Shown: piece after piece, positions 1 to 9,807 of the stretch | Layout of the letters: each line of letters starts with the position of its first letter | Position numbering within the stretch: the stretch's first letter is position 1 | Assembly: GCF_017976235.1 (NCBI RefSeq) | Contig: NZ_JACVHC010000003.1 | Location: 310,001-374,000, forward strand | Direction: 5' to 3' | Origin: Pseudomonas anatoliensis | Lineage (GTDB): Bacteria; Pseudomonadota; Gammaproteobacteria; Pseudomonadales; Pseudomonadaceae | DNA: 64,000 bases | The notes under the pieces: model-generated | Told to the model about the DNA's origin: nothing | The model's input: the letters and a program-made list of their open reading frames with translations, nothing else | The model's database searches: none | Translations under genes and position numbers: made by a program

Positions 1-29
1 CTGAAGGCCAGCAGTTCAGTGATATCCAT
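1..29 (-). CDS. pilT: PilT twitching motility ATPase, N-terminal end only
   Basis: Only the first nine codons lie in the window. Read on the minus strand from the ATG at 29 they give MDITELLAF, the typical start of Pseudomonas PilT, the hexameric ATPase that retracts type IV pili at the inner membrane. A GAGG-like ribosome binding site lies just upstream of the start. It is divergent from yggS, the usual Pseudomonas arrangement. Identification rests on this short N-terminus plus the neighbour. Confidence 0.7.
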
Positions 30-85
30 AGCGCTCCTCAATTCCAGTAGAATGCCGCGAACCTTCAGACTCACGGCGCCTCTTG

Positions 86-772
86 ATGTCCACGATAGCA
101 GACAACATCCTTCAGGTTAGTTCGCGCATCCAGGCCGCCACCGCTGCTGCCGGACGTGCTGAAAACAGCGTGCAGTTGCTGGCCGTGAGCAAGACCAAAC
201 CCGCCGACGCCCTGCGTGAAGCCCACGCCGCCGGCCTGCACAACTTTGGCGAGAACTATCTGCAAGAGGCCCTGAGCAAACAGCTGGAACTGGCCGACCT
301 GCCCTTGATCTGGCACTTCATCGGGCCCATTCAATCGAACAAGACTCGCGCGATTGCCGAGCATTTCGAATGGGTGCATTCCGTGGACCGTCTGAAAATT
401 GCCCAGCGCCTGTCCGAACAGCGCCCGGCCGAGCTGCCGCCGCTGAACATCTGCATTCAGGTCAACGTCAGCGGTGAAGCCAGCAAGTCCGGCTGCACCC
501 CGGCCGACCTGCCGGCGCTGGCGCATGCCATCAGCGCCTTGCCACGCCTTAAGCTGCGCGGCTTGATGGCGATTCCCGAGCCGACTGAAGATCGCGCCGA
601 ACAGGACGCCGCATTTGCTGCCGTGCAACGTTTGCAGGCCAGCCTGAATCTGCCGCTCGACACACTTTCCATGGGCATGAGCCATGACCTTGAGTCGGCC
701 ATTGCCCAAGGCGCCACCTGGGTGCGGATTGGTACCGCCCTGTTTGGCGCACGCGACTATTCCCAATCTTGA
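86..772 (+). CDS. yggS: YggS/PROSC-family PLP-binding homeostasis protein
   Basis: A 228-residue single-domain PLP-binding protein of the YggS/PLPBP family, cytosolic, which controls free pyridoxal phosphate and affects amino acid pools without known enzyme activity. The PLP lysine is Lys36 in the AVSKTKP motif, the same number as in E. coli YggS when the ATG at 86 is used. This favours 86 over the TTG at 83. HFIGPIQSNKT (about residues 78-88) and the C-terminal MGMSHDLESAI phosphate-binding segment are also present. It is followed by proC 23 bases downstream, a linkage common in proteobacteria. Confidence 0.95.
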   Translation: MSTIADNILQVSSRIQAATAAAGRAENSVQLLAVSKTKPADALREAHAAGLHNFGENYLQEALSKQLELADLPLIWHFIGPIQSNKTRAIAEHFEWVHSVDRLKIAQRLSEQRPAELPPLNICIQVNVSGEASKSGCTPADLPALAHAISALPRLKLRGLMAIPEPTEDRAEQDAAFAAVQRLQASLNLPLDTLSMGMSHDLESAIAQGATWVRIGTALFGARDYSQS

Positions 773-795
773 AACTTTCCAGATAAGGACCTGAC

Positions 796-1614
796 ATGAG
801 CGACACACGTATTGCCTTTATCGGTGCCGGCAACATGGCCGCCAGTTTGATCGGCGGCCTGCGGGCCAAGGGTCTGGAAGCTGCACACATCCGTGCCAGC
901 GACCCGGGCGAAGAAACCCGCGCCAAGGTCAGCGCCGAACACGGCATTGAAACTTTCGCCGACAACGCTCAGGCCATCGAAGGCGTCGATGTCGTCGTGC
1001 TGGCGGTCAAGCCCCAGGCGATGAAAGCCGTTTGCGAAGCGCTTCGCCCGAGCCTCAAACCCGATCAACTGGTGGTCTCCATCGCCGCCGGCATTACCTG
1101 CGCGAGCATGACTGCATGGCTCGGCGAGCAGCCGATCGTACGCTGCATGCCCAACACCCCGGCGCTGCTGCGTCAGGGCGCCAGCGGTCTGTACGCCACC
1201 AGCGAAGTAACCGCCGAGCAACGCCAGCAAGCCGAAGAGCTGCTGTCCGCCGTCGGCATCGTGCTGTGGCTGGATGAAGAACAACAACTGGACGCGGTGA
1301 CTGCCGTTTCCGGTTCCGGCCCTGCGTACTTCTTCCTGTTGATCGAAGCCATGACCGCCGCTGGCGTCAAACTCGGCCTGCCGAAAGAAACCGCTGAGCA
1401 ACTGACCTTGCAAACCGCGCTAGGCGCCGCGCACATGGCGGCTGCCAGTGACGTCGATGCTGCCGAACTGCGTCGTCGCGTGACCTCGCCGGCCGGCACC
1501 ACCGAAGCCGCGATCAAATCATTCCAGGCCGGGGGCTTTGAAGCCCTGGTCGAAAAAGCACTCGGCGCCGCCGCGCACCGCTCGGCCGAAATGGCCGAAC
1601 AACTGGGCAAATAA
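796..1614 (+). CDS. proC: Pyrroline-5-carboxylate reductase
   Basis: 272 residues, the normal length. It catalyses the last step of proline synthesis, NAD(P)H reduction of 1-pyrroline-5-carboxylate to proline, in the cytosol. The N-terminal Rossmann motif IGAGNMA is at residues 9-15, and the C-terminal dimerisation domain carries the family signature around VTSPAGTTEAAI. An AAGGA-type ribosome binding site precedes the ATG. It lies between yggS and yggT in one operon with short gaps. Confidence 0.97.
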   Translation: MSDTRIAFIGAGNMAASLIGGLRAKGLEAAHIRASDPGEETRAKVSAEHGIETFADNAQAIEGVDVVVLAVKPQAMKAVCEALRPSLKPDQLVVSIAAGITCASMTAWLGEQPIVRCMPNTPALLRQGASGLYATSEVTAEQRQQAEELLSAVGIVLWLDEEQQLDAVTAVSGSGPAYFFLLIEAMTAAGVKLGLPKETAEQLTLQTALGAAHMAAASDVDAAELRRRVTSPAGTTEAAIKSFQAGGFEALVEKALGAAAHRSAEMAEQLGK

Positions 1615-1624
1615 GGAGCCTTAC

Positions 1625-2215
1625 ATGATTGGATTGAACACCGCAGCGGTTTACGTGCTGCAAACCCTCGGCAGTCTGTATCTGCTGATCGTGCTGCTGC
1701 GCTTTGTCCTGCAACTGGTGCGGGCGAACTTCTACAACCCTCTTTGCCAGTTCATCGTCAAAGCGACTCAGCCGCTGCTCAAGCCGCTGCGCCGGATCAT
1801 CCCGAGCATGTTCGGTCTGGACATGTCGTCGCTGGTGCTGGCGATTCTGGTGCAACTGGCGCTGATGGCGCTGACCCTGCTGCTGACTTACGGCACCATC
1901 GGCAACCCGCTGCAACTGCTGATCTGGTCGCTGATCGGCGTGACTGCGCTGTTCCTGAAGATCTTCTTCTTTGCCCTGATCATCAGCGTGATCCTCTCGT
2001 GGGTCGCTCCGGGCAGCCACAACCCGGGCGCTGAACTGGTCAACCAGATCTGCGAGCCAGCCCTGGCGCCGTTCCGCAAGTTCCTGCCTAACCTCGGCGG
2101 TCTGGATCTGTCGCCGATCTTCGCCTTCCTCGCGCTGAAGCTGATCGACATGCTGGTGATCAACAATCTGGCGGCGATGACGATGATGCCGGAAATCCTC
2201 CGTCTGTTGATGTGA
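1625..2215 (+). CDS. yggT: YggT family integral membrane protein
   Basis: 196 residues from the ATG at 1625, which has an AAGGAG site 5-10 bases upstream. The protein is very hydrophobic with two repeated YGGT units of paired membrane helices; the motifs NPLCQFIVKATQPLL and NPGAELVNQICEPALAP mark the repeats. YggT proteins sit in the inner membrane and are linked to osmotic stress and division-site functions in other bacteria; the molecular role is unclear. The stop overlaps the GTG start of yggU by four bases, so the two are translationally coupled. Confidence 0.9.
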   Translation: MIGLNTAAVYVLQTLGSLYLLIVLLRFVLQLVRANFYNPLCQFIVKATQPLLKPLRRIIPSMFGLDMSSLVLAILVQLALMALTLLLTYGTIGNPLQLLIWSLIGVTALFLKIFFFALIISVILSWVAPGSHNPGAELVNQICEPALAPFRKFLPNLGGLDLSPIFAFLALKLIDMLVINNLAAMTMMPEILRLLM

Positions 2216-2502
2216 GCTGGTTTCGTTGGGACGGTGACGACCTGATTCTGGAGTGTCACCTGCAACCGGCAGCCCGTAGCGATGATTTCTGCGGGCTGCA
2301 CGGTGATCGCCTGAAAATCCGCCTGACTGCGCCACCGGTCGAGGGCAAGGCCAATGCGTATCTGATGGGCTTTCTGGCCAAGGCGTTTGGGGTATCCAAG
2401 AGCCAGGTCAGTTTGCTCAGTGGCGAGTTGAACCGGCAGAAACGGGTGAAGATTTGCTCGCCGAAGAAGTTGCCGGATTTGCCTGACCTGGTGCGCCCAT
2501 GA
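2212..2502 (+). CDS. yggU: DUF167 (YggU) family small protein
   Basis: 96 residues starting with GTG inside the yggT stop (GTGA overlap). The DUF167 fold is indicated by VEGKANAYLMGFLAKAFGV in the middle and LLSGELNRQKRVKI near the end. The family is a small conserved cytosolic alpha/beta protein of unknown function, often next to yggT as here. The GTG start is accepted because of the exact overlap and because no in-frame ATG precedes the conserved region. Confidence 0.9.
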   Translation: MSWFRWDGDDLILECHLQPAARSDDFCGLHGDRLKIRLTAPPVEGKANAYLMGFLAKAFGVSKSQVSLLSGELNRQKRVKICSPKKLPDLPDLVRP

Positions 2503-2520
2503 CCGACTCAACAAGACAAC

Positions 2521-2656
2521 CCCTGTGGCGAGGGGATTTATCCCCGATGGGGTGCGCAGCAGCCCTGTGCGATCGTCTGGTGCGCCAGGTAAATAGCGTT
2601 GGCAGGATTTGGGGCCGCTTCGCGACCCATCGGGGATAAATCCCCTCGCCACAGGG
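2521..2656. repeat. REP pair (REPIN), ggggatttatcccc family
   Basis: Two 31-base arms, 2521-2551 and 2626-2656, are exact inverted copies of each other. Each arm contains its own small palindrome around GGGGATTTATCCCC. The intervening ~74 bases are not obviously repeated. It lies between yggU and metX and could stop transcription or stabilise mRNA ends. The same family recurs at 36268-36404. Confidence 0.9.
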
Positions 2657-2749
2657 TGCGGGTTCAATGAACGATCAGGCCCGATCGTTGCTTGCCGCTA
2701 ACCCCCCCGGTCTTTAGACTTACGCCTCATTTCAACGAGAGCAGGGTCG

Positions 2750-3889
2750 ATGCCAACTGCCTTTCCCGCCGATTCTGTTGGTCTGGTGACGCCGCAAACG
2801 GCGCACTTCAGCGAACCTCTGGCCCTGGCCTGTGGCCGCTCGCTGCCAGCCTATGACCTGATCTACGAAACCTACGGCACGCTGAACGCACAGGCGAGCA
2901 ATGCCGTGCTGATCTGCCACGCCTTATCCGGCCATCATCACGCCGCCGGTTATCACAGCGTCGACGACCGCAAACCCGGTTGGTGGGACAGCTGCATCGG
3001 CCCTGGCAAACCGATCGACACCAGCAAGTTCTTCGTGGTCAGCCTGAATAATTTGGGTGGCTGCAACGGCTCCACCGGCCCGAGCAGCATTAACCCTGAG
3101 ACCGGCAAACCGTTCGGTGCCGATTTCCCGGTGCTCACCGTGGAAGACTGGGTGCACAGCCAGGCGCGTCTGGCGGACCTGCTCGGCATCGGCCAGTGGG
3201 CAGCGGTGATCGGCGGTAGCCTCGGTGGTATGCAGGCGCTGCAATGGACCATCACTTACCCGGATCGCGTACGTCACTGCCTGGCCATCGCCTCGGCACC
3301 CAAGCTGTCGGCGCAGAACATCGCCTTCAACGAAGTGGCACGCCAGGCGATTCTCACTGACCCCGAATTCCACGGTGGTTCGTTCCAGGAAGCGGGTGTA
3401 ATCCCCAAGCGCGGCCTGATGCTGGCGCGCATGGTCGGCCATATCACCTACCTGTCCGACGACTCGATGGGCGAGAAATTTGGCCGTGGCCTCAAGAGCG
3501 AGAAGCTCAACTACGACTTCCACAGTGTCGAGTTCCAGGTCGAAAGCTACCTGCGTTATCAGGGCGAAGAGTTCTCCGGACGCTTCGACGCCAACACCTA
3601 TCTGTTGATGACCAAGGCGCTGGATTACTTTGATCCGGCGGCGAACTTCGACGATAACCTGGCGAAAACCTTCGAGAACGCCACGGCCAAGTTCTGCGTG
3701 ATGTCGTTCACCACCGACTGGCGCTTCTCCCCGGCGCGCTCGCGTGAGCTGGTGGATGCGCTGATGGCGGCGCGCAAAGACGTCAGCTATCTGGAAATCG
3801 ACGCACCGCAGGGCCACGACGCCTTCCTGATTCCGATCCCTCGCTACTTGCAGGCGTTCGGCAATTACATGAACCGCATCACGCTGTGA
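2750..3889 (+). CDS. metX: Homoserine O-acyltransferase MetX
   Basis: 379 residues of the alpha/beta-hydrolase MetX family, which activates homoserine with an acyl-CoA for methionine synthesis. The nucleophile is Ser157 in [12 protein letters not shown]; the acid/base residues lie in TTDWRFSP (about 316) and GHDAFLI (about 349). MetX enzymes can use acetyl- or succinyl-CoA; Pseudomonas members have been reported to use succinyl-CoA, so the acyl donor is not decided from this reading. The ATG follows a GAGAGCAGG site. metW follows 7 bases after the stop. Confidence 0.95.
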   Translation: MPTAFPADSVGLVTPQTAHFSEPLALACGRSLPAYDLIYETYGTLNAQASNAVLICHALSGHHHAAGYHSVDDRKPGWWDSCIGPGKPIDTSKFFVVSLNNLGGCNGSTGPSSINPETGKPFGADFPVLTVEDWVHSQARLADLLGIGQWAAVIGGSLGGMQALQWTITYPDRVRHCLAIASAPKLSAQNIAFNEVARQAILTDPEFHGGSFQEAGVIPKRGLMLARMVGHITYLSDDSMGEKFGRGLKSEKLNYDFHSVEFQVESYLRYQGEEFSGRFDANTYLLMTKALDYFDPAANFDDNLAKTFENATAKFCVMSFTTDWRFSPARSRELVDALMAARKDVSYLEIDAPQGHDAFLIPIPRYLQAFGNYMNRITL

Positions 3890-3896
3890 GAAAGCC

Positions 3897-4517
3897 ATGA
3901 GAGCTGATCTGGAAATCATCCAGGAATGGATCCCCGCCGGCAGCCGCGTCCTCGACCTCGGTTGTGGTGACGGCGAACTGCTGACCTGGCTGCGCGACAA
4001 CAAGCAGGTCACCGGTTATGGCCTGGAAAACGACGCGGACAACATTGCCCAGTGCGTGGCCAAAGGCGTCAACGTCATCGAGCAGGACCTGGACAAGGGC
4101 CTCGGCAACTTTGCCAGCAACAGTTTCGACATCGTTGTGATGACCCAGGCCCTCCAAGCGGTGCACTACCCGGACAAGATCCTCGACGAAATGCTGCGGG
4201 TCGGTCGTCAGTGCATCATCACCTTCCCCAACTTCGGCCACTGGCGCTGCCGCTGGTATCTGGCGAGCAAGGGACGCATGCCGGTGTCGGAATTTTTGCC
4301 CTACACCTGGTACAACACGCCGAACATTCACTTCTGCACCTTCGAAGACTTTGAAGCACTTTGCCGCGAACGTGACGCGAAGGTCATTGATCGGCTTGCC
4401 GTGGATCAACAGCACCGCCACGGGTGGGCCAGTAAGCTATGGCCTAATCTGTTAGGTGAGATTGGTATCTACCGCGTGAGTAGCCCGGTGCTAGCAGATC
4501 ACCAAATCGCGGTCTGA
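3897..4517 (+). CDS. metW: MetW, methionine biosynthesis methyltransferase-like protein
   Basis: 206 residues with a class I SAM-dependent methyltransferase fold; motif I is VLDLGCGDGELL at about residues 19-30, with FPNFGHWRCRW further on. MetW is the constant partner of MetX in many proteobacteria and supports homoserine acylation, possibly as a complex; methyl transfer by it has not been firmly shown. The 7-base gap to metX indicates co-translation. Confidence 0.95.
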   Translation: MRADLEIIQEWIPAGSRVLDLGCGDGELLTWLRDNKQVTGYGLENDADNIAQCVAKGVNVIEQDLDKGLGNFASNSFDIVVMTQALQAVHYPDKILDEMLRVGRQCIITFPNFGHWRCRWYLASKGRMPVSEFLPYTWYNTPNIHFCTFEDFEALCRERDAKVIDRLAVDQQHRHGWASKLWPNLLGEIGIYRVSSPVLADHQIAV

Positions 4518-4535
4518 CATTCGAGGAGAACGATC

Positions 4536-4970
4536 ATGGGACGTTTGATTGGCACGCTGTTGGCGGCATGCCTGAGCTTTTCGGCAGTCGCCGCCGACGC
4601 GATCAAGGGCGCGCGCAAGGAAGTGTTTGGTGATGTCACCGTTCACTACAACACCTTCAATTCCACCTTTCTCACGCCTGACATCGCCAAGGCTGCCGAA
4701 CTGATCCGCAGCAAGAACCAAGGCGTGATCAATGTCTCGGTGATCAAGGACGGCAAACCACTGGTCGCCAACGTCACCGGCACGGTCAAAGACCTGACCA
4801 GCAAAAGCGTGCCGCTGAACTTCCGCCAGGTCACCGAACAGGGCGCGATTTATTACATCGCCCAGTACCCGGTAGACCAGCAGGAAACCCGCACCTTTGA
4901 AATCAAGGTGCAGAGTGGCGACAAGATCAACACCATCAATTTCAACCAAGAACTTTTCCCCGGCGAATGA
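4536..4970 (+). CDS. DUF4426 domain periplasmic protein
   Basis: 144 residues with a clear signal peptide ([20 protein letters not shown], likely cleaved near residue 20). The remainder, about 124 residues, matches the DUF4426 family, which is conserved next to metW and rdgB in pseudomonads and has no assigned function. A GAGGAG ribosome binding site precedes the ATG. The stop overlaps the rdgB start. Likely a periplasmic beta-rich protein; its presence in a methionine/nucleotide operon is unexplained. Confidence 0.85.
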   Translation: MGRLIGTLLAACLSFSAVAADAIKGARKEVFGDVTVHYNTFNSTFLTPDIAKAAELIRSKNQGVINVSVIKDGKPLVANVTGTVKDLTSKSVPLNFRQVTEQGAIYYIAQYPVDQQETRTFEIKVQSGDKINTINFNQELFPGE

Positions 4971-5563
4971 TGAACCTCAAGCAGCTCGTACTGGCCAGCC
5001 ACAACGCCGGCAAACTCAAGGAACTCCAGGCCATGCTCGGCGAATCGGTGCAACTGCGCTCGATCGGTGAGTGGAGCAACGTGGAGCCGGAAGAAACCGG
5101 TCTGTCGTTCGTCGAGAACGCGATCCTCAAGGCGCGCAATGCCGCACGCATTTCCGGGCTGCCGGCGCTGGCCGATGATTCCGGGCTGGCGGTGGATTTC
5201 CTCGGCGGTGCACCGGGCATCTACTCGGCACGGTACGCCGATGGCAAGGGCGATGCGGCGAACAATGCCAAACTGCTCGATGCCTTGAAAGACGTTCCTG
5301 AGGCCGAGCGCGGCGCGCAATTCGTTTGTGTTTTGGCACTGGTGCGTCACGCCGACGATCCGCTACCGATCCTCTGCGAAGGCTTGTGGCACGGACGCAT
5401 GCTGACGGCTGCCAGCGGCGAACATGGCTTTGGTTACGACCCGCTGTTCTGGGTGCCGGAGCGCGATTGCTCCAGCGCCGAGCTGACGCCTGCCGACAAG
5501 AACCAGATCAGCCACCGCGCCCGTGCAATGGATCTGCTGCGCCAGCGTCTGGGCTTGAAATGA
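4967..5563 (+). CDS. rdgB: XTP/dITP diphosphatase (RdgB/HAM1)
   Basis: About 198 residues. It hydrolyses non-canonical purine triphosphates (dITP, XTP) to monophosphates so they are not built into DNA or RNA. Family motifs are [11 protein letters not shown] near the N-terminus, [10 protein letters not shown], the metal-binding [16 protein letters not shown], and FGYDPLFW near the C-terminus. Two consecutive ATG codons (4967 and 4970) overlap the preceding stop; either may be used. The stop overlaps the hemW start. Confidence 0.96.
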   Translation: MMNLKQLVLASHNAGKLKELQAMLGESVQLRSIGEWSNVEPEETGLSFVENAILKARNAARISGLPALADDSGLAVDFLGGAPGIYSARYADGKGDAANNAKLLDALKDVPEAERGAQFVCVLALVRHADDPLPILCEGLWHGRMLTAASGEHGFGYDPLFWVPERDCSSAELTPADKNQISHRARAMDLLRQRLGLK

Positions 5564-6765
5564 CCCGCGACTCTTCTGCGTCGTCGCTGATAGTCGGCGG
5601 CGCCGCTTCTTCGCCTCGCGCTCCGCTGCCGACATTGCCGCCTCTTTCGCTATACATCCACATCCCGTGGTGTGTGCGCAAATGCCCGTATTGCGACTTC
5701 AACTCGCACACCGCCAGCCCGGTGCTGCCGGAGCAGGAGTACGTCGACGCGTTGCTGGCCGACCTCGATCAGGATTTGCATGCGGTCTACGGTCGCGAGA
5801 TCAGCTCGATTTTCTTCGGCGGCGGTACGCCGAGCCTGTTCAGCGCCGAGGCGCTGGGGCGTTTGCTGGAGGGCGTCGAGCAGCGTATTCCGTTTGCTCA
5901 CGACATCGAAATCACTCTGGAAGCCAACCCCGGGACGTTCGAGCAAGAGAAGTTCGTTGCGTATCGCAAACTGGGGATCAATCGCCTGTCGATCGGTATC
6001 CAGAGCTTCCAGCAGCAGAAGCTTGAAGCCCTCGGCCGCATCCACAACGGTGACGAAGCAGTGCGCGCCGCCGGCATGGCCCGTCAGGCCGGGTTTGATA
6101 ACTTCAACCTCGACTTGATGCACGGTTTGCCCGATCAGTCGCTGGACGATGCGCTGAGCGATCTGCGCCAGGCCATCGAACTGAAGCCGACGCACATTTC
6201 CTGGTATCAACTGACGCTAGAACCGAACACGGTGTTCTGGAACCAGCCGCCGGTGCTGCCGGAAGACGACACGCTGTGGGACATTCAAGAGGCCGGACAG
6301 GCATTGCTGGCTGAGCACGGTTACGCGCAATACGAAGTGTCGGCTTACGCCCAACCCGGTCGCCCGGCGCGGCATAACCTCAATTACTGGAGTTTCGGCG
6401 ACTTCATCGGCATCGGCGCCGGCGCGCACGGCAAGCTCAGCCACCCGGACGGCCGCATCGTACGGACGTGGAAGACGCGGCTGCCGAAGGACTATCTGAA
6501 TCCGGCGAAAAACTTTCAGGCTGGCGAGAAATCGCTGACGAATGATGAACTGCCGTTCGACTTTTTGATGAACGCGTTGCGTCTGACTAATGGTGTGGAG
6601 TCGCGCCTGTATCCGGAGCGCACCGGGCTGTCGCTCGACAGTCTCGCCGAGGCCCGCGCGGACGCCGAACAAAGCGGCCTGTTGCAGGTCGAACCGTCAC
6701 GTCTGGCAGCCACCGAGCGCGGACAATTGTTCCTCAACGATTTGCTGCAGAAATTTCTGAGCTGA
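5560..6765 (+). CDS. hemW: HemW, radical SAM heme chaperone
   Basis: 401 residues from the ATG at 5560 that overlaps the rdgB stop (ATGA). The radical-SAM cluster motif CxxxCxxC appears as [14 protein letters not shown] at about residues 38-51, followed by [10 protein letters not shown] and the C-terminal HemW domain. HemW proteins resemble coproporphyrinogen dehydrogenase HemN but carry an extra Cys (PYCDFN) and act in heme delivery. An open frame extends upstream inside rdgB, but the coupled ATG gives the expected family length. Confidence 0.93.
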   Translation: MTRDSSASSLIVGGAASSPRAPLPTLPPLSLYIHIPWCVRKCPYCDFNSHTASPVLPEQEYVDALLADLDQDLHAVYGREISSIFFGGGTPSLFSAEALGRLLEGVEQRIPFAHDIEITLEANPGTFEQEKFVAYRKLGINRLSIGIQSFQQQKLEALGRIHNGDEAVRAAGMARQAGFDNFNLDLMHGLPDQSLDDALSDLRQAIELKPTHISWYQLTLEPNTVFWNQPPVLPEDDTLWDIQEAGQALLAEHGYAQYEVSAYAQPGRPARHNLNYWSFGDFIGIGAGAHGKLSHPDGRIVRTWKTRLPKDYLNPAKNFQAGEKSLTNDELPFDFLMNALRLTNGVESRLYPERTGLSLDSLAEARADAEQSGLLQVEPSRLAATERGQLFLNDLLQKFLS

Positions 6766-6800
6766 GCCCAACGCCCAATGGCAGCCCTAAGGAAAAACCC

Positions 6801-7124
6801 ATGGATTTGATACTCGACCTGCTCGCCACCGTCTCCCGCTGGAGCCGCAGCAACCTCTCGGAAATCGCATTGGCGCTGGTGGGCTGCCTGCTGGTGCTGT
6901 TCGGCGCTGACTTCAAAGGCTGGGTCGAGCAACGTCTGGGCAGCATTGCCGGCGCCCTGCGCGTCCCGCTAATGGCGCTGCTGTGCATGGTCGGTAGCGG
7001 CGCAGCACTGATCTACGCCACACCATGGGTGATCAAAGGCCTGAGCCAGTTCAACAACTACAGCCTGGCGCCGGTGTTGTTGGTGGTACTAGTGCTGATC
7101 GGCGTAGTCGCTGACCGCCGCTGA
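6801..7124 (+). CDS. DUF3392 small inner-membrane protein
   Basis: 107 residues with about three hydrophobic helices (roughly 20-37, 55-72, 88-104) separated by short loops. It matches the DUF3392 family, small gammaproteobacterial membrane proteins of unknown function. The ATG follows an AAGGAA site 35 bases after hemW, so it may be the last gene of the operon. It is followed by a palindromic repeat that could end the transcript. Confidence 0.8.
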   Translation: MDLILDLLATVSRWSRSNLSEIALALVGCLLVLFGADFKGWVEQRLGSIAGALRVPLMALLCMVGSGAALIYATPWVIKGLSQFNNYSLAPVLLVVLVLIGVVADRR

Positions 7125-7138
7125 ACTTCAATACATAC

Positions 7139-7225
7139 AAAACAACTGTAGGAGCTGCGGCACGCTGCGATCTTTTGATCTTGAAAAACAAAATCAAAAG
7201 ATCGCAGCGTGCCGCAGCTCCTACA
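7139..7225. repeat. Palindromic REP pair, copy 1 flanking kptA
   Basis: A near-perfect long inverted repeat: TGTAGGAGCTGCGGCACGCT at 7147 reads back in reverse complement to 7225, with a short AT-rich centre. The 87 bases 7139-7225 are identical to 7810-7896 in the same orientation. As RNA it would form a long hairpin. It lies upstream of kptA and its last bases are about 30 bases before that start. Confidence 0.93.
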
Positions 7226-7254
7226 TGGGAATACGTCGAGAATCAGGGAAGTTC

Positions 7255-7800
7255 ATGAGTAAGAAACTGCTGGACGAAACAAGTAAGTTTCTCAGTTTCG
7301 TGTTGCGTCACGAGCCTCAGGCAATTGGCCTGACGCTGGACTCCGAAGGCTGGGCGGATATTGAAGCGCTGATCAGCGGCGCGGCACGCAACGGTCGCAC
7401 TCTCGATCGTGCGCTGATCGAAACTGTCGTGGCGAGCAGCGACAAGAAGCGCTTTTCCATTTCCGAAGACGCCCAGCAGATCCGAGCTGTGCAGGGGCAC
7501 TCGACCAAGAGCGTCGAGCTGCAGCTTGAGGAAAAGCAGCCACCAGAAACGCTGTATCACGGCACGGCAACGCGCTTCATGGACTCGATCAACCAGCAAG
7601 GCTTGATCGCCGGATCGCGCCATCACGTGCATCTCTCGGCAGAAACCGACACTGCCTCAGCCGTAGGCCAACGCTACGGCACCGTGGTCATTTTGAAAGT
7701 CGCCGCGCAGCAGATGCAGGAACAAGGTTTCAAGTTCTATCAGGCCGAGAATGGCGTCTGGCTGACAGCACACGTGCCGGTCGACTTCATTTCCTCCTGA
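7255..7800 (+). CDS. kptA: RNA 2'-phosphotransferase (Tpt1/KptA family)
   Basis: 181 residues from the ATG at 7255 (AGGGAAG site). KptA/Tpt1 enzymes transfer an internal RNA 2'-phosphate to NAD+, giving ADP-ribose 1",2"-cyclic phosphate. In eukaryotes this finishes tRNA splicing; bacteria lack that pathway and the natural substrate is unknown. Conserved blocks are [12 protein letters not shown] with the catalytic Arg-His near residues 17-19, [18 protein letters not shown] and HVHLSAE. An upstream in-frame ATG lies inside the repeat and is less likely. The gene stands alone between two identical palindromes and faces trmB. Confidence 0.93.
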   Translation: MSKKLLDETSKFLSFVLRHEPQAIGLTLDSEGWADIEALISGAARNGRTLDRALIETVVASSDKKRFSISEDAQQIRAVQGHSTKSVELQLEEKQPPETLYHGTATRFMDSINQQGLIAGSRHHVHLSAETDTASAVGQRYGTVVILKVAAQQMQEQGFKFYQAENGVWLTAHVPVDFISS

Positions 7801-7809
7801 CCACACCCA

Positions 7810-7896
7810 AAAACAACTGTAGGAGCTGCGGCACGCTGCGATCTTTTGATCTTGAAAAACAAAATCAAAAGATCGCAGCGTGCCGCAGCTCCTACA
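7810..7896. repeat. Palindromic REP pair, copy 2 flanking kptA
   Basis: Identical over 87 bases to 7139-7225 and in the same orientation. It fills the space between the convergent kptA and trmB stops and could act as a bidirectional terminator. Confidence 0.93.
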
Positions 7897-7911
7897 GTGG
7901 ACGTACAGGTT

Positions 7912-8637
7912 TCAGGACTGCTTTTCGAACTTCAGATCCCACACGCCATGCCCAAGACGTTCGCCGCGGCGTTCGAACTTGGTGATCGGGCGTTCGGCCG
8001 GGCGTGGTACGCATTTGCCGTCTTCGGCGAGGTTGCGGTAGCCCGGGGCGACGCTCATGACTTCCAGCATGTATTCGGCGTACGGCTCCCAGTCGGTGGC
8101 CATGTGCAGAATGCCGCCGACCTTCAACTTGCTGCGCACCAGCTCAGCGAACGACGCCTGAACGATACGACGCTTATGGTGACGGCTCTTGTGCCACGGA
8201 TCCGGGAAGAACAGCATCAGGCGGTCGAGGCTGTTGTCGGCGATGCAGCGGTTGAGCACTTCGATCGCATCGCAATCGTAGACCCGCAGGTTGGTCAGGC
8301 CCTGCGTCAGTACGCCATTGAGCAGCGCGCCGACACCCGGACGGTGAACTTCAACGCCGATGAAATCCTGATCCGGTGCAGCAGCGGCCATTTCCAGCAG
8401 CGAATGGCCCATGCCGAAACCGATCTCCAGCGAGCGCGGTGCCGAGCGGCCGAAAACCTGATCGTAATCCACCGGCGCATCGGCCAATGGCAGCACAAAC
8501 AGCGGCGTGCCTTGATCCAGACCTTTCTGCTGGCCTTCGGTCATGCGCCCTGCACGCATCACGAAACTCTTGATGCGGCGGTGTTGGCGCTCGTCGCCCT
8601 CTTCCGGCTGGATAGGCGTGTCGTTCGATTCAGTCAT
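7912..8637 (-). CDS. trmB: tRNA (guanine-N7)-methyltransferase
   Basis: 241 residues. It methylates G46 of tRNA at N7 using SAM. Motif I is [15 protein letters not shown], followed by FIGVEVH, and the family-specific [14 protein letters not shown] segment that binds SAM and guanine; the tail has [17 protein letters not shown]. It lies 8 bases downstream of thiG and is probably co-transcribed with thiS-thiG. Confidence 0.97.
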   Translation of the reverse strand: MTESNDTPIQPEEGDERQHRRIKSFVMRAGRMTEGQQKGLDQGTPLFVLPLADAPVDYDQVFGRSAPRSLEIGFGMGHSLLEMAAAAPDQDFIGVEVHRPGVGALLNGVLTQGLTNLRVYDCDAIEVLNRCIADNSLDRLMLFFPDPWHKSRHHKRRIVQASFAELVRSKLKVGGILHMATDWEPYAEYMLEVMSVAPGYRNLAEDGKCVPRPAERPITKFERRGERLGHGVWDLKFEKQS

Positions 8638-8645
8638 CTTGGCTC

Positions 8646-9440
8646 TTACTTGATCAGACCATCCAGCGGCGAAGAGGCGCTGGCATAGAGTTTTTTCGGC
8701 ATGCGACCGGCGAGGTAGGCCAGACGGCCCGCGACGATCGCATGTTGCATGGCTTGGGCCATCATCACTGGTTGACCGGCGTGGGCGATCGCCGAGTTCA
8801 TCAGTACGGCGTCGCAGCCCAGTTCCATGGCGATGGTGGCATCGGAAGCGGTGCCGACACCGGCGTCTACCAATACCGGAATCTTTGCTTCTTCGAGGAT
8901 GATCTGCAGGTTGTATGGATTGCAGATACCCAGGCCAGAGCCGATCAGGCCGGCCAGCGGCATGACGGCGATGCAGCCGATTTCCGCCAGTTGACGGGCG
9001 ATGATCGGGTCATCACTGGTGTAGACCATCACGTCGAAGCCTTCCTTGACCAGCGTTTCGGCGGCCTTGAGGGTTTCGATCACGTTGGGGAACAGGGTTT
9101 TCTGGTCGGCCAACACTTCCAGCTTCACCAGATTGTGGCCATCGAGCAGCTCACGGGCCAGGCGGCAGGTGCGCACGGCTTCGATCGCGTCGTAGCAACC
9201 GGCGGTGTTCGGCAGGAAGGTGTAGCGATCCGGCGACAATACATCGAGCAGGTTCGGTTCGCCTTCGATCTGGCCCAGGTTGGTGCGGCGCACGGCGAAG
9301 GTGACGATCTCGGCACCCGAGGCTTCGATGGCCTGGCGGGTTTCATCCATGTCACGGTACTTGCCGGTACCGACCAGCAAACGCGACTGGTAAGTACGAC
9401 CGGCCAGCACAAAAGGCTTGTCGCTACGAACGATGCTCAT
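8646..9440 (-). CDS. thiG: Thiazole synthase ThiG
   Basis: 264 residues, TIM-barrel enzyme that forms the thiazole phosphate of thiamin from deoxyxylulose 5-phosphate, dehydroglycine and ThiS thiocarboxylate. Recognisable blocks: [10 protein letters not shown] near the N-terminus, [34 protein letters not shown] with the Schiff-base lysine region, and [31 protein letters not shown] site precedes the ATG. It follows thiS by 60 bases. Confidence 0.97.
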   Translation of the reverse strand: MSIVRSDKPFVLAGRTYQSRLLVGTGKYRDMDETRQAIEASGAEIVTFAVRRTNLGQIEGEPNLLDVLSPDRYTFLPNTAGCYDAIEAVRTCRLARELLDGHNLVKLEVLADQKTLFPNVIETLKAAETLVKEGFDVMVYTSDDPIIARQLAEIGCIAVMPLAGLIGSGLGICNPYNLQIILEEAKIPVLVDAGVGTASDATIAMELGCDAVLMNSAIAHAGQPVMMAQAMQHAIVAGRLAYLAGRMPKKLYASASSPLDGLIK

Positions 9441-9500
9441 GGGGAATCCTCTTTAGGGGTGAGGGTCTTGCAGAATTCTGTGCCCTTGCGGGCCGCGCGA

Positions 9501-9701
9501 CTAGCCGCCGCCGATGGCGTGCACCACTTCTACGTTGTCGCCTTCATTGAGCGTGGTGCTGGCATGCTGGCTGCGCGGGACGATATCCAGATTGAGTTCC
9601 ACTGCTACCCGGCGTCCGGTCAGTTCCAGACGGGTAATCAGGGCCGCAACGGTTTCACCGTCGGGCAGTTCAAGGGATTCGCCGTTCAACTGAATGCGCA
9701 T
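9501..9701 (-). CDS. thiS: Sulfur carrier protein ThiS
   Basis: 66 residues from the ATG at 9701, a beta-grasp ubiquitin-like protein ending in the obligatory Gly-Gly (HAIGGG), which is adenylated and thiocarboxylated to feed sulfur to ThiG. The start MRIQLNGES is chosen because it gives the usual ThiS length; the frame stays open upstream into a REP element, which is an artefact. No TPP riboswitch was recognised upstream. Confidence 0.93.
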   Translation of the reverse strand: MRIQLNGESLELPDGETVAALITRLELTGRRVAVELNLDIVPRSQHASTTLNEGDNVEVVHAIGGG

Positions 9702-9807
9702 GCGCAATGCCGCCATCATTTTTAGGGGCTGGCATTCTAGCCCGATCAGACAGGGCGACCCAAGCCATTCGTCTTGAAACCCGCTGCCCCGGTGAATTGG
9801 CCAGGCC

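Noticed and set aside
2657..2749. Possible SAM riboswitch before metX
   Set aside because: Only about 90 bases are available and I see no paired stems of known SAM riboswitch classes.
7846..8688. 280-codon plus-strand frame across the repeat and trmB
   Set aside because: Begins inside a REP and runs antisense to trmB, whose motifs are unmistakable.
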